Shown here piece by piece: positions 9,062 through 18,075 of a DNA stretch of 64,000 nucleotides (position 1 is its first letter; every line of letters starts with the position of its first letter). Position numbers and translations under genes: made by a program. Source of the stretch: Sutcliffiella horikoshii (lineage in GTDB: Bacteria > Bacillota > Bacilli > Bacillales > Bacillaceae_I); NCBI RefSeq assembly GCF_008180725.1, contig NZ_VTEV01000005.1, positions 147,063-211,062 on the forward strand, in the 5' to 3' direction. The notes under the pieces were generated by a model. That model worked only from the letters and a program-made list of their open reading frames with translations. It was not told where the DNA came from and made no database searches.

Positions 9062-10465
9062 TTATTTACGTATGAACCTGACAACACTTTCCACATGAGC
9101 CGTTTGAGGAAACATATCCACAGGTTGGATCCAATCCACTTTATACTTCCTACTTAAGAACTGAATATCTTTTGCAAGTGTGGATGGATTACAGGAAACA
9201 TAAACGAAATTCTTTGGTTCTACGTCAAGGACGGTCTTCATGAAAGTTTCGTCCAGGCCTGTACGAGGAGGATCCACAACGATCGTATCTGGTCTCCAGC
9301 CTTCTTTTACCCATCTTGGCAACCATTTCTCTGCTTTCCCTGCTACATATTTCATGTTCGTATAGCCATGACGTTTAGCGTTTTCCTTTGCATCATCAAT
9401 AGATTCTGCAATGGTGTCCATACCCCGAACCTCACCTGCACCTTCTGCCAGCCAAAGGCCGATGGTTCCTACACCACAGTAAGCATCAACGACTTTTTCT
9501 TTGCCCGTCAATTGTGCTGCTTCTTTTACCAAATCATAAAGCTTGACCGTCTGGACCGGGTTAAGCTGGAAGAATGCCCGTGCGCTCAATTCAAACGATA
9601 CGTCTCCAAGTGTTTCCTGAATCACTTTTTCTCCGCTTAAATGAATGGTTTCTTCCCCGAAAATAAGGGATGTTTTTTTGCCGTTTACGTTTTGCATAAT
9701 ACTCTTCACTTTTGGCAAACGCTTTTGAATTTCTTCAACTACTAACTGTTTGCGCGGCAATTTTTCATCGGTCGTAATCAGAACTACTTGAATTTCCCCA
9801 GTGGAAAAACCGACCCTTGTCATGATGGTGCGAACGGATGGTTGTCCCTTTTTCTCATTTTGAACAGGTATGTTGAAGTCTTGCAGAATCTTTTTAACTG
9901 TGTTGGTTACTTCCGTTGTGGCACTGTGCTGGACGATACAATTAACAATATCAATTAGCTTGTGCGAATTGGCACCGTAAAGGCCAGCAATTACTTTTTC
10001 CTTCTGCTTGCCAACCTGGAACTGACTCTTATTGCGGTAATACCACGGGTCTTCCATACCGATGGTCGGTTTAATATCGAGATTATTGACATTTAGCTTT
10101 GTATGGCGTTCTAGTGACTGAATGACGATATCGCGTTTCAAAGTTAACTGTTGGTCGTATTTTAAATGCTGGAGCTGACAGCCTCCGCACTGCTCATAAA
10201 TGGGGCAAGGCGGTGTAGTTCGATGTGGGGATTTGCTACGAATCTTTTTAATTTTCGCTTCGGCAAACTTGTTCTTAACGTCTGTCACTTCCGCCACGAC
10301 TACTTCTTCAGGCAGTGCACCAGGAACAAACACCACTTGCTTTTTAAAATAACCCACACCTTCTCCGTTGATCCCCAAGCGCTTAATCGTTAGCGGAAAA
10401 GTTTGACCCACTTTCATATCGACATTTGATTGTTGCTGCTTGTTATATGGTTTCTTCGTTTTCAT
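9062..10465 (-). CDS. rlmD: 23S rRNA (uracil-C5)-methyltransferase, RlmD/RlmCD family
   Basis: A 467-residue SAM-dependent RNA m5U methyltransferase of the TrmA/RlmD family, which methylates uracils in 23S rRNA. It has an N-terminal TRAM domain (about 17-75), iron-sulfur cysteines C87, C93, C96 and C176, the SAM-binding [10 protein letters not shown] segment (about 327-336), VDPPRTG (about 397-403), the nucleophile C425 in SCNPSTL and base E459. It overlaps the alkA stop by 4 bp (ATGA). Its position next to alkA and near pdaA matches B. subtilis yfjO rather than the RlmCD gene yefA, so the exact target uracil is uncertain. Confidence 0.92.
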   Translation of the reverse strand: MKTKKPYNKQQQSNVDMKVGQTFPLTIKRLGINGEGVGYFKKQVVFVPGALPEEVVVAEVTDVKNKFAEAKIKKIRSKSPHRTTPPCPIYEQCGGCQLQHLKYDQQLTLKRDIVIQSLERHTKLNVNNLDIKPTIGMEDPWYYRNKSQFQVGKQKEKVIAGLYGANSHKLIDIVNCIVQHSATTEVTNTVKKILQDFNIPVQNEKKGQPSVRTIMTRVGFSTGEIQVVLITTDEKLPRKQLVVEEIQKRLPKVKSIMQNVNGKKTSLIFGEETIHLSGEKVIQETLGDVSFELSARAFFQLNPVQTVKLYDLVKEAAQLTGKEKVVDAYCGVGTIGLWLAEGAGEVRGMDTIAESIDDAKENAKRHGYTNMKYVAGKAEKWLPRWVKEGWRPDTIVVDPPRTGLDETFMKTVLDVEPKNFVYVSCNPSTLAKDIQFLSRKYKVDWIQPVDMFPQTAHVESVVRFIRK

Positions 10466-11343
10466 TTTACTAACTCCTCAGCTTGCGGTTCGATGCTTCT
10501 CCAAAGGTAAAGGGACGCATAGCTTAAATATGGTTCCCAGTCCTTGGCCCACTCCTGCATTTGCAGAACAGTAGGCTTTTGGTCGAGTCCTTTTAATTTT
10601 TTCAAGGCATTCTGGATGCCAATATCTGCGATTGGGAATAGATTTGGCCTCCCGAGTCCAAATAGAAGCAGGTTTTGGACAGTCCATGGGCCGATTCCTC
10701 TTACTTTTACAAGGTCCTTCAGGATTTCTTCATCCGTTTTTTGGTCCAAATTGTAAAGTGGCAAGTCGCCAGTTGCAATCAGTTTGGAAGTATCTATTAA
10801 ATATTCCGCTTTTCTGCGGCTCATTTTCAGTTCAGTAATTTGCTCGTAATCAAACTTAGCAACTTCTTCCGGCTTTGGATAAAACCAAACTCCTTCTTTT
10901 TCAAAACCGAATGTATGGACAAAACGTTGCGTCAACGTATGTGCGAATTTCATATTGACCTGTTGATGGATAATGCATTTCATTAGACAGTGGTAGAGGT
11001 CAAAATCAAGTACGAGCGGCGTCCCTTCGTGCTCTTGGAAAATAGCTGCGAGATCTGTTTTGGTAAAATGATTGGCGATGTCTTGAAGCGGCCTGTCCCA
11101 TTGGAAAATAGACTTTATGTGCTGTATTTCCATATCTGTCAGCGTTGCTGAACTAAATAATTGAAAACTCGGGCTTTGTTTCGTCCCTGTCGCCTGCACT
11201 TCTATCACTATTGGAGTTTCTCCCTGATACATCGGTACTTTTACAGAACGCGCCTTTTGATCGACGACCATTAACGGATCAATGGAAAGCCGCTGCAATA
11301 CTCTGTCAAAATCATATGGTCCATTTATCTTTATCCTAACCAA
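10462..11343 (-). CDS. alkA: DNA-3-methyladenine glycosylase II (AlkA/YfjP)
   Basis: A base-excision-repair glycosylase of the HhH-GPD superfamily, about 293 residues, that removes alkylated purines. The helix-hairpin-helix is [10 protein letters not shown], followed by the catalytic aspartate in FPIADIG (about D240). The N-terminal AlkA-type domain is present. The TTG at 11343 is preferred (GGTGG 5 nt upstream); a GTG 9 nt earlier is possible. Coupled to the downstream methyltransferase through an ATGA overlap. The gene order matches B. subtilis yfjP-yfjO. Confidence 0.88.
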   Translation of the reverse strand: MVRIKINGPYDFDRVLQRLSIDPLMVVDQKARSVKVPMYQGETPIVIEVQATGTKQSPSFQLFSSATLTDMEIQHIKSIFQWDRPLQDIANHFTKTDLAAIFQEHEGTPLVLDFDLYHCLMKCIIHQQVNMKFAHTLTQRFVHTFGFEKEGVWFYPKPEEVAKFDYEQITELKMSRRKAEYLIDTSKLIATGDLPLYNLDQKTDEEILKDLVKVRGIGPWTVQNLLLFGLGRPNLFPIADIGIQNALKKLKGLDQKPTVLQMQEWAKDWEPYLSYASLYLWRSIEPQAEELVK

Positions 11344-11429
11344 TTTCCCCACCGTCCTTTATATACTTTCCCAATTATAACGGCTTTCTGGTGAGTTGCC
11401 AAACAAGGGGGGTGGAAAGAGGTACAATC

Positions 11430-11472
11430 AGAAAAACTCCTTTGCTGGTCGGCGAAGGAGTCAGTTTTCCTG
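11430..11472 (-). terminator. Terminator overlapping the pdaA stop codon
   Basis: Minus strand: ACTCCTTCGC and its complement GCAAAGGAGT flank a short loop and are followed by TTTTTC. The stop codon of pdaA lies in the 5' arm. Confidence 0.75.
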
Positions 11473-12276
11473 TATAAGCAAAATTGGATTGGGAATAGTA
11501 TGTTGTGCAGCGATTTCATCCAGGCTTTTGAATTCATATCCTTGTTTACGAAGATCGTCTATGACCTTTTCCATCGCTTCAGCATTGTCTTTGGAAACAG
11601 TGTGAAGCAAAAGTATCGCACCAGGATGTATTTGAGCCATGATATTATCATAAGAATATTTCCAGCCTTTTTGCTGGTCGGTATGCCAATCAACATAAGC
11701 CAGGGACCAGAAGACGTGTTGATAACCCATTTGGTTGGCAAGTGCCAGTGTTCGGTCACTGAACGTTCCGCGGGGCGGCCTCAAATAGGTCATATTATCA
11801 AGACCTGTTATATTTTTGTACTCTTCTTTAATCATGTCGAGTTCTTTTTTAAAGCGAACATCGTTTACTTGTGTCATATCAGGATGATGCCAGCTATGAT
11901 TACCAACGATATGACCTTCATTAACCATTCTTTTTACAAGATCAGGCTGGTCTTTGAGGTAATACCCTGTTACGAAAAAAGCTGCAGGTACTTTTTTCTT
12001 TTTAAGTACGTCCAATACTTTTTCGGTGTATCCATTCTCATAGCCATTATCAAAGGTGAGGTATATTTCTTTTTTGGTTGTATCACCAAGGTAAAAAGCG
12101 TCATGTTTCTTTAAAAGTTCATTGTATTTTTGACCTGCATCTGGTGGCTCATGGTTTTGACTCTTTTTAAATCCCCAATGTAGGGTGGTAGTGGAATAGG
12201 TGTCCGCTTGGCTTAAATGCGGAATGAAGAATAGTGCAACAACACTTATGATTAGGATATTAAGTAATTTTCGCAT
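11461..12276 (-). CDS. pdaA: Delta-lactam-biosynthetic de-N-acetylase PdaA
   Basis: A 271-residue NodB-type polysaccharide deacetylase with a signal peptide (about residues 1-24). In B. subtilis PdaA removes the acetyl group of MurNAc in spore peptidoglycan and makes the muramic delta-lactam that marks the cortex for germination. The sequence has the PdaA form of motif 1, LTFDNGYENG (D76/N77), motif 2 HSWHHPDM (H127, H131) and motif 3 LRPPRGTFS. GGGAGG precedes the ATG. It is good evidence that the organism forms endospores. The long upstream region holds a curved-looking 21-bp repeat. Confidence 0.95.
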   Translation of the reverse strand: MRKLLNILIISVVALFFIPHLSQADTYSTTTLHWGFKKSQNHEPPDAGQKYNELLKKHDAFYLGDTTKKEIYLTFDNGYENGYTEKVLDVLKKKKVPAAFFVTGYYLKDQPDLVKRMVNEGHIVGNHSWHHPDMTQVNDVRFKKELDMIKEEYKNITGLDNMTYLRPPRGTFSDRTLALANQMGYQHVFWSLAYVDWHTDQQKGWKYSYDNIMAQIHPGAILLLHTVSKDNAEAMEKVIDDLRKQGYEFKSLDEIAAQHTIPNPILLIQEN

Positions 12277-12390
12277 GATGATGATGTTTCCTCCCTTCCA
12301 TGATCTCTAGCTACTATTATGTTTCGTTTGGAATTAAGGATTGATACGGTGTATTGTTTTCCAATTGGTGACTTCACTTTACTTACTGTC

Positions 12391-12501
12391 GGAAAATTAG
12401 GAAATACTGTCCAAATGCAGGCAAATACAAGCGTAAATTCGTAAAATACAAGCCAAAGTAAGCCAAACACAGTCCGAAACAAACGCAATGCAAGCCAATC
12501 G
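12391..12501. repeat. 21-bp tandem repeat with A-tracts once per helical turn
   Basis: Five consecutive 21-bp units start at 12391, 12412, 12433, 12454 and 12475, with a partial sixth at 12496. Units are diverged; typical parts are CAAAT, GCAAATACAAGC and GTCCGAAAC. Short A-tracts begin at about 12393, 12402, 12413, 12423, 12435, 12443, 12455, 12465, 12477, 12487 and 12497, an average spacing near 10.4 bp. It lies 115 bp upstream of pdaA. No gene is seen here. Confidence 0.7.
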
Positions 12502-12562
12502 ACTTTTTCCGGGAAATAATGACACGACTACCTTTAATAGATTACCGTCCCTCTAATAATAA

Positions 12563-12749
12563 GGCTCTGTTAAAGCATACTGTTGATTTTTGCAGCAACC
12601 TAGCTGTTGATTGGAGCATTAGGCGCAGACTCCTGAGGGAGATAAGCGTTTAGGGAAGACCCCGCAGGCGCTTTTCCGAGGAGGCTCCCCAAATGCCCCA
12701 AGGAAAGCGAAGCCTAGTGCGGAAAACATCTGCGGTGTTTAACAGATCC
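12563..12749 (+). mobile_element. 187-bp MITE-like element, copy 1
   Basis: Ends are GGCTCTGTTAAA and TTTAACAGATCC (one mismatch as inverted repeats). The element is flanked on both sides by the identical 8-bp AATAATAA (12555-12562 and 12750-12757), a target-site duplication. It has the same length and structure as the copy at 49482-49668. It contains no coding capacity. It lies just beyond the terminator of the fumarase gene. Confidence 0.85.
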
Positions 12750-12755
12750 AATAAT

Positions 12756-12788
12756 AAAAAAAATTCGGCAACCACCTAGGTCACCGAA
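12756..12788 (-). terminator. Terminator of the fumarase gene
   Basis: Minus strand: 10-bp stem TTCGGTGACC / GGTTGCCGAA (two G-U pairs), loop TAGGT, then eight T residues. Confidence 0.85.
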
Positions 12789-12804
12789 CCGCTAACTATA
12801 TTTA

Positions 12805-14346
12805 TCAGTTAAACACTCTATCCTTAAACTGGGCAAGTTTTTCTAAAGAAGACTTCTCTACATCCGCATGCAAGCTGTTGCCATGCGAATCCATTGTCAC
12901 TACCGCTGTAAAGCCTTCTACATTCAAGTGCCACATTGCTTCCGGAATACCAAACTCCATCAAATCTACTCCATCGACACCTTTAATACAGTCGGCATAA
13001 TATTGTGCCGCTCCGCCGATGGCATTTAAGTAAACGCCTCCGTGCTCTTCCAAGGCTTTCAATGTTTTTGCACCCATTCCACCTTTCCCCATTACCGCAC
13101 GTATACCAAACTTTTTCATAATATCCCCTTGGTAAGGTTCCTCGCGAATACTTGTCGTTGGTCCTGCTGCTTTTACATGCCAGTTTCCTTCTTCATCTTT
13201 CAACATAACCGGGCCACAGTGATAAATGATTTGTCCGTCTAAATCAACTGGGGCATCATTGTCACTCAAGTGCTTATGGATCGCGTCGCGGCCAGTGTAC
13301 ATTCTGCCATTAATGCGAACCACATCGCCCACTTTTAACGAACGAATTTTCTCTTCCGTAATCGGCGCCTCTAGAACAATTTCACTCGCTTCAGAAGTTG
13401 CTGCTACTTCCTCTTGCTCTGCCAACTCTTTTGAAAAATCAATCATTTCGCCTTCCTGATACAACCACTCGTTAATCTCTCCAGTTTCCGGACTGATTTT
13501 CACACCTAAACGGCGATACGCCCAGCAGTTGTAAGCAACTGATACGAAAAAGCTAGCTGGAATACGGTGTGCAACACCAACCTTACAGCCAAGCAATGTT
13601 GTTTCTCCACCAAAGCCCATTGTTCCGATACCAAGCTTATTGGCATTTTCCATTACATACTCTTCAAGTTCTTTTAACTCAGGTACCGTGTTCTCATCAT
13701 CCAGGCTACGGAAAAGCTGTTCTTTTGCAAGCTCATAACCGGAAGTGCGATCGCCACCAATCCCAACACCGATAACACCGGCGCTACAGCCCTGTCCTTG
13801 TGCCTGGTAAACAGAATGCATCACACATTTGCGGATACCATCGAGGTCACGACCTGCGCGGCCAAGACCTTCAAGTTCGCATGGCAAGCTGTACTGGATA
13901 TTTTTGTTCTCACAGCCTCCACCTTTTAAAATAAGACGCGCGTCAATATAATCCTTTTCCCACTGTTCGAATTTAATGACAGGAACTCCATCACCAAGGT
14001 TGTCCCCGCTGTTTGCACCTGTTAAGGAGTCCACTGAATTTGGACGCAACTTTCCATCCTTTGTAGCCTGTACAATTGCTTCTTTAATTACCTTTTTAAT
14101 TTCCAGCTGGTTTACTCCAACAGGTGTTTTTATTTTAAATGTAGGCAGACCTGTGTCCTGACAGATCGGAGACACATTTTCATCCGCCATTGAAATATTA
14201 TTTGTAATTGTAGCAAGTGACATTGCTGCACGTGTTCCTGCACTCTCGCTAAGCTTTGCTTTAGCAATCGCACGACGTACATCTTTAGGCAGCTTTGTAG
14301 AGGTTTCTACGATCAAGTCATACATGCTCTCATATAATTTATTCAT
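12805..14346 (-). CDS. Class I fumarate hydratase, iron-sulfur type
   Basis: A 513-residue single-chain class I fumarase, which interconverts fumarate and malate in the TCA cycle using an oxygen-sensitive [4Fe-4S] cluster. The N-terminal catalytic part has ICQDTG (C62) and the C-terminal part has KAAGPTTSIREEPYQ and GKGGMG, as in FumA. C62, C187 and C254 are plausible cluster ligands. The N-terminus is shorter than in E. coli FumA (548 residues). GGGAG precedes the ATG and a TATAAT box is at 14407-14412. It stands alone between its promoter and terminator. Confidence 0.93.
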   Translation of the reverse strand: MNKLYESMYDLIVETSTKLPKDVRRAIAKAKLSESAGTRAAMSLATITNNISMADENVSPICQDTGLPTFKIKTPVGVNQLEIKKVIKEAIVQATKDGKLRPNSVDSLTGANSGDNLGDGVPVIKFEQWEKDYIDARLILKGGGCENKNIQYSLPCELEGLGRAGRDLDGIRKCVMHSVYQAQGQGCSAGVIGVGIGGDRTSGYELAKEQLFRSLDDENTVPELKELEEYVMENANKLGIGTMGFGGETTLLGCKVGVAHRIPASFFVSVAYNCWAYRRLGVKISPETGEINEWLYQEGEMIDFSKELAEQEEVAATSEASEIVLEAPITEEKIRSLKVGDVVRINGRMYTGRDAIHKHLSDNDAPVDLDGQIIYHCGPVMLKDEEGNWHVKAAGPTTSIREEPYQGDIMKKFGIRAVMGKGGMGAKTLKALEEHGGVYLNAIGGAAQYYADCIKGVDGVDLMEFGIPEAMWHLNVEGFTAVVTMDSHGNSLHADVEKSSLEKLAQFKDRVFN

Positions 14347-14528
14347 CTTTAACTCCCTCTCCTATCCCCAGTTGAAAAGTTATCTACGTTTTTTTATACA
14401 TCCTTCATTATACTTGTTCTAATTAGAAGGATAAAGCACTTTGTAAACGATTCCATCAAAAGCCTAATACATGTTGGATTTTTGTGGTAAAGTGGGATTT
14501 AGATACATAAGAAGCGGGAGGGACAAAC

Positions 14529-15434
14529 ATGGCACAGATTACACTTTTACAAGCTAGACTAGATGATGCAGAGCAATTGACTAGTATGATGAAAAAGACT
14601 TTTGATGAAGAAGCTCTCCACTGGCTTGGTACGGTAGATTCTCATATCGTGGACTATAACATTCAACCACCGGGCTATGATTCCGTATATACTACCCGCT
14701 ATATGATAGAAGAGCTTACCTATTACAAGATAATGTTGGAGGAGCAACTAGTAGGCGGGGTTATTCTTACCATAACGGGTAAAAGGTTTGGCAGGATTGA
14801 TCGAATATTTATAGATCCTGCTTATCAAGGGCAAGGCGTAGGCTCTGAAGTGATCCGTTTAGTAGAAAAGGCATATCCTTCTGTGACAACTTGGGACTTG
14901 GAAACCTCTCCAAGACAAAAAGGCAACCTTCACTTTTATGAAAAGATGGGCTTTGAGCGCACATTTGAAACGGAAGATGAGGTTTGTTACATCAAACGCA
15001 TTCGCAATGGAATGGCAGTTTCAGAAAATGCATTTGAATCCTGCAATTTAGAAGATGCGACCTTTTATCAGGCGAATTTAGCAAACAGTGCTTTCAGCAA
15101 TAGCACGTTAGCTGGGGCACATTTTAGCAATATCAATTTAAGAGGAGCAAAGTTCCAGAACATAAATTTCCGTTCTACCCTGCTTGCTGACTTGAACCTT
15201 TCGGGTAGTAGAGTGAAACACGTTGACATGAGTGGTGTCGAGTTTAAGGATACAACTATTGAAGATGCTCCAGTAAGTTTTGAACGCTGTGAGTTGATGG
15301 GAACGAGGTTTACCAATTGTAAGATGGTTGATGTCGAGATTAACGCTTGCGACATTTCCGGAATGAAGATTGATGGGGTGTCGGTGGAAGAGTTGTTGGA
15401 GGTTTATAGAATGGAGATTAAGAAGAAAGTGTAA
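14529..15434 (+). CDS. GNAT acetyltransferase fused to pentapeptide repeats
   Basis: A 301-residue two-domain protein. Residues about 1-158 are a GNAT N-acetyltransferase with the acetyl-CoA loop QGQGVGSE (about 100-107). Residues about 170-290 are pentapeptide repeats of A(D/N)LXX type (for example ANLANSAF, INLRGAKF, LNLSGSRV), which fold as a right-handed beta-helix. The fusion suggests acetylation of a target held by the helix, but the substrate is unknown. GGGAGG lies 7 nt before the ATG. The gene faces the convergent SE1561 gene across the 52-bp hairpin array. Confidence 0.85.
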   Translation: MAQITLLQARLDDAEQLTSMMKKTFDEEALHWLGTVDSHIVDYNIQPPGYDSVYTTRYMIEELTYYKIMLEEQLVGGVILTITGKRFGRIDRIFIDPAYQGQGVGSEVIRLVEKAYPSVTTWDLETSPRQKGNLHFYEKMGFERTFETEDEVCYIKRIRNGMAVSENAFESCNLEDATFYQANLANSAFSNSTLAGAHFSNINLRGAKFQNINFRSTLLADLNLSGSRVKHVDMSGVEFKDTTIEDAPVSFERCELMGTRFTNCKMVDVEINACDISGMKIDGVSVEELLEVYRMEIKKKV

Positions 15435-15498
15435 AGCTTCAATTGTGTAACTATGCGTTTGTATGAAGAGACATTCACATTCTTTTTGTTGTTTTCTA

Positions 15499-16014
15499 AC
15501 CTCTATGAAGACCTCTGTCATAGCTTTTAAACCTTAAAGAAGTCTTCATAACCTCTATGAAGACCTCTGTCACTGCTTTCACACCTTAATGAGGTCTTCA
15601 TAACCTCTATGAAGACCTCTGTCATAGCTTTCACACCTTAATGAGGTCTTCATAACCTCTATGAAGACCTCTGTCACTGCTTTCACACCTTAAAGAGGTC
15701 TTCATAACCTCTATGAAGACCTCTTTCACTGCTTTTACACCTTAAAGAGGTCTTCATAACCTCTATGAAGACCTCTGTCATAGCTTTTACACCTTAAAGA
15801 GGTCTTCATAACCTCTATCAAGACCTCTGTCACTGCTTTTACACCTTAAAGAGGTCTTAACCTCTATGAAGACCTCTGTCATAGCTTTCACACCTTAATG
15901 AGGTCTTCATAACCTCTATGAAGACCTCTGTCACTGCTTTCACACCTTAAAGAGGTCTTCATAACCTCTATGAAGAGCTCTGTCATAGCTTTCACACCTT
16001 AATGAGGTCTTCAT
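15499..16014. repeat. Ten-unit 52-bp tandem array of palindromes
   Basis: Units begin (AACCTCTATGAAG) at 15499, 15551, 15603, 15655, 15707, 15759, 15811, 15860, 15912 and 15964; all spacings are 52 except one of 49 (3-bp deletion). Each unit carries arms ATGAAGACCTCT and AGAGGTCTTCAT separated by about 21 nt. The loop alternates between a GTCATAGC form and a GTCACTGC form (order A B A B B A B A B A), pointing to growth by doubling of a 104-bp dimer. It fills the gap between two convergent genes. Confidence 0.95.
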
Positions 16015-16036
16015 CTCTTCATGGATGATCCTCTTC

Positions 16037-16219
16037 TTACCAATCCTTCTTAAACTGATTATATTTCCCTTCCAAATCATCAAGCATCTGAATCAAACGA
16101 TCAATGTCCTCCACATCTGTTGATTCCGGATCTAATGAATCCACGACCTCCAAAAACATATTCAATCTATTTTTCAAGTAATCGACTTGGGAGTCTTTGT
16201 TGTCTGTTGCTTTGCCCAT
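16037..16219 (-). CDS. SE1561 family small protein
   Basis: A 60-residue acidic, helical protein (heptad-like spacing in YLKNRLNMFLEVVDSL and DRLIQMLDDLEG) of the SE1561 family known from Bacillales, without assigned function. GAAAGGTGCGATC precedes the ATG. It is transcribed toward the 52-bp array. Position between pdaA and yfkAB corresponds to the small gene yfjT in B. subtilis, which I infer from memory of gene order. Confidence 0.75.
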   Translation of the reverse strand: MGKATDNKDSQVDYLKNRLNMFLEVVDSLDPESTDVEDIDRLIQMLDDLEGKYNQFKKDW

Positions 16220-16367
16220 AATGATCGCACCTTTCTGCCATTCCTGTAAGTTTTTCTTTATACTACCGCACTAAAGCACATCAAGCAACCTTCGAAGAAT
16301 TTTCCGGTCTGTAATACCATGAATCATGATACAATGAAGGGTAAGGTTTTTTATAAAGGAGTTTACG

Positions 16368-17492
16368 ATGAAAACAACTATACTACCACCAATTACCCCT
16401 TCCTATGATCCATGGGAAGCTTATTTAGATGTAAAAGAATACGGCCAGATGGAACTGACAAACGTAGAATTCACCACCACCACGCTTTGTAACATGCGCT
16501 GTGAGCACTGTGCCGTCGGATACACGTTACAACCAAAGGATCCGCAAGCTCTACCAATAGAGTTGTTAATTCAACGTTTGGAAGAAATTCCACGACTTCG
16601 CTCCATCAGTATTACTGGCGGAGAGCCAATGATGAGCATGAAGTCAGTGAATGAATACGTCGTCCCGCTACTAAAATATGCGCATGAACGTGGTGTGCGA
16701 ACGCAGATTAATTCGAACTTAACATTAGATTTAGCCAGATACGAAAAAATCATTCCTTACCTGGATGTGCTACATATTTCTCATAACTGGGGTACGATGG
16801 ATGACTTTGTGGAAGGCGGATTTGCGATGATGGACCGCAAACCGACGTATGAGCAGCGAGCGAAGTATTTTGAGCGTATGATTGAAAATTCGAAGGCCTT
16901 GACTGCCGCCGGTGTGATTGTGTCTGCTGAAACGATGTTGAATAAACGTACGCTTCCGCATATTGAGCATATTCATAAGCAAATCGTAGAGGAAATGAAC
17001 TGTCAAAGACATGAAGTGCACCCTATGTACCCTAGCGATTTTGCTAGCGGCATGGAAGTCCTCACGCTTGATGAAATGCGTGATGCCATTCATCGTTTGC
17101 TGGATATGCGGGATGAAAACACGTGGATGTTGTTTGGTACGCTGCCGTTTTATCCTTGCAGTGATAATCCGGAAGATCGTGAATTACTGAAACGCGTGTA
17201 TGAGGCGAAAAATGTGACGGTTCGTAATGACCCCGACGGTCGCTCGCGTTTGAATGTAAATATTTTTAACGGAGATATCATCGTCACAGATTTTGGCGAT
17301 ACGCCTCCCCTTGGCAACATTCAAACAACAGACTTACCAACTGCATATGAAAAATGGAAAGAGACCTCTATTGCAAAAGAATTAGACTGCCATTGTCCGG
17401 CAGTTGCTTGTCTTGGACCAAACATATTAGTAAAAAATGCGTACTATCCAAACATGGATTTCACCGTACGCGAAACAAAATTGACCAAATAA
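16368..17492 (+). CDS. yfkAB: Radical SAM protein YfkAB
   Basis: A 374-residue radical SAM protein. The cluster motif CNMRCEHC gives C41, C45 and C48, which bind the [4Fe-4S] that cleaves SAM; TGGEPMM follows as the SAM-binding strand. The C-terminus carries the family's second motif CHCPAVAC (CxCxxxxC, about residues 360-367). The substrate is not known. AAAGGAGTTTACG precedes the ATG. The gene ends with a strong terminator and fits the yfk gene order of B. subtilis. Confidence 0.93.
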   Translation: MKTTILPPITPSYDPWEAYLDVKEYGQMELTNVEFTTTTLCNMRCEHCAVGYTLQPKDPQALPIELLIQRLEEIPRLRSISITGGEPMMSMKSVNEYVVPLLKYAHERGVRTQINSNLTLDLARYEKIIPYLDVLHISHNWGTMDDFVEGGFAMMDRKPTYEQRAKYFERMIENSKALTAAGVIVSAETMLNKRTLPHIEHIHKQIVEEMNCQRHEVHPMYPSDFASGMEVLTLDEMRDAIHRLLDMRDENTWMLFGTLPFYPCSDNPEDRELLKRVYEAKNVTVRNDPDGRSRLNVNIFNGDIIVTDFGDTPPLGNIQTTDLPTAYEKWKETSIAKELDCHCPAVACLGPNILVKNAYYPNMDFTVRETKLTK

Positions 17493-17494
17493 GC

Positions 17495-17527
17495 AAAGCC
17501 TGGGAAACGTTTTCCCAGGCTTTTTTT
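17495..17527 (+). terminator. Terminator of yfkAB
   Basis: Stem AAGCCTGGGAAA / TTTCCCAGGCTT followed by seven T residues. Confidence 0.9.
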
Positions 17528-17538
17528 GTGCAAAACAT

Positions 17539-17862
17539 TTAAGTTGTCGGCACTCTCGCTTTAAGTCTTCTACCCTTTAAGGAGCAATAAAACCCTAAAC
17601 TGATCAGCACGCTTCCCATCAAGCTTGAACCCAAGATTAACGCTCCGTCCCATCCGCGCGAGCTTCCTGCCAATTGCCATGCTTGATATGGGATGAATAA
17701 AAGCAGAAAAATAATCCCTATACCCCAAAGCAGTAAAATGGCATGATGTTTATCTTCGTTTTCTATATAAGATGGCTTTTGCCTCAATTCAACTGTGACC
17801 ATTGTCCGAACAATAACTAACAAAACAGTTAAACCTAAGACCAATAATACTAGGTGCATCAT
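17539..17862 (-). CDS. Small membrane protein, unknown function
   Basis: A 107-residue protein with three predicted membrane helices (about 3-20, 42-62 and 74-96) and a basic C-terminal tail (KGRRLKAR). I do not recognise a family. AAGGAGG stands 11 nt before the ATG pair, a long but usable spacing. It converges on yfkAB, and the yfkAB terminator lies just beyond its stop. Confidence 0.65.
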   Translation of the reverse strand: MMHLVLLVLGLTVLLVIVRTMVTVELRQKPSYIENEDKHHAILLLWGIGIIFLLLFIPYQAWQLAGSSRGWDGALILGSSLMGSVLISLGFYCSLKGRRLKARVPTT

Positions 17863-18032
17863 CTTGTTGATGACCTCCTTTTTATTCTCACTTTTTAAGA
17901 CGCTTGTAGGCGGAAAAAGTTTCGGTCCGTGGTTGGCTTTTCGTTCGACAAGGTAGTGAAAGTTCTGTAACCTTTTATTACCCAGCTTATGAAAGAATCA
18001 AAACTGGTAAAATAAGCTCAACTTTCCACATG

Positions 18033-18064
18033 AAAACACCAGCCTTTCGAATTAGGCTGGTGTA
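18033..18064 (-). terminator. Terminator of yfkD
   Basis: Minus strand: ACACCAGCCT / AGGCTGGTGT hairpin followed by TTTTC. Confidence 0.8.
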
Positions 18065-18075
18065 ATGAAAATGTA

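Noticed and set aside
12252-12488. Open frame of 78 codons on the minus strand
   Set aside because: It runs through the 21-bp repeat, has no ribosome binding site and overlaps the pdaA start.
15499-16014. CRISPR array
   Set aside because: The units are regularly spaced, but the parts between the palindrome arms are the same in every other unit and not unique spacers; there are no cas genes in the window.
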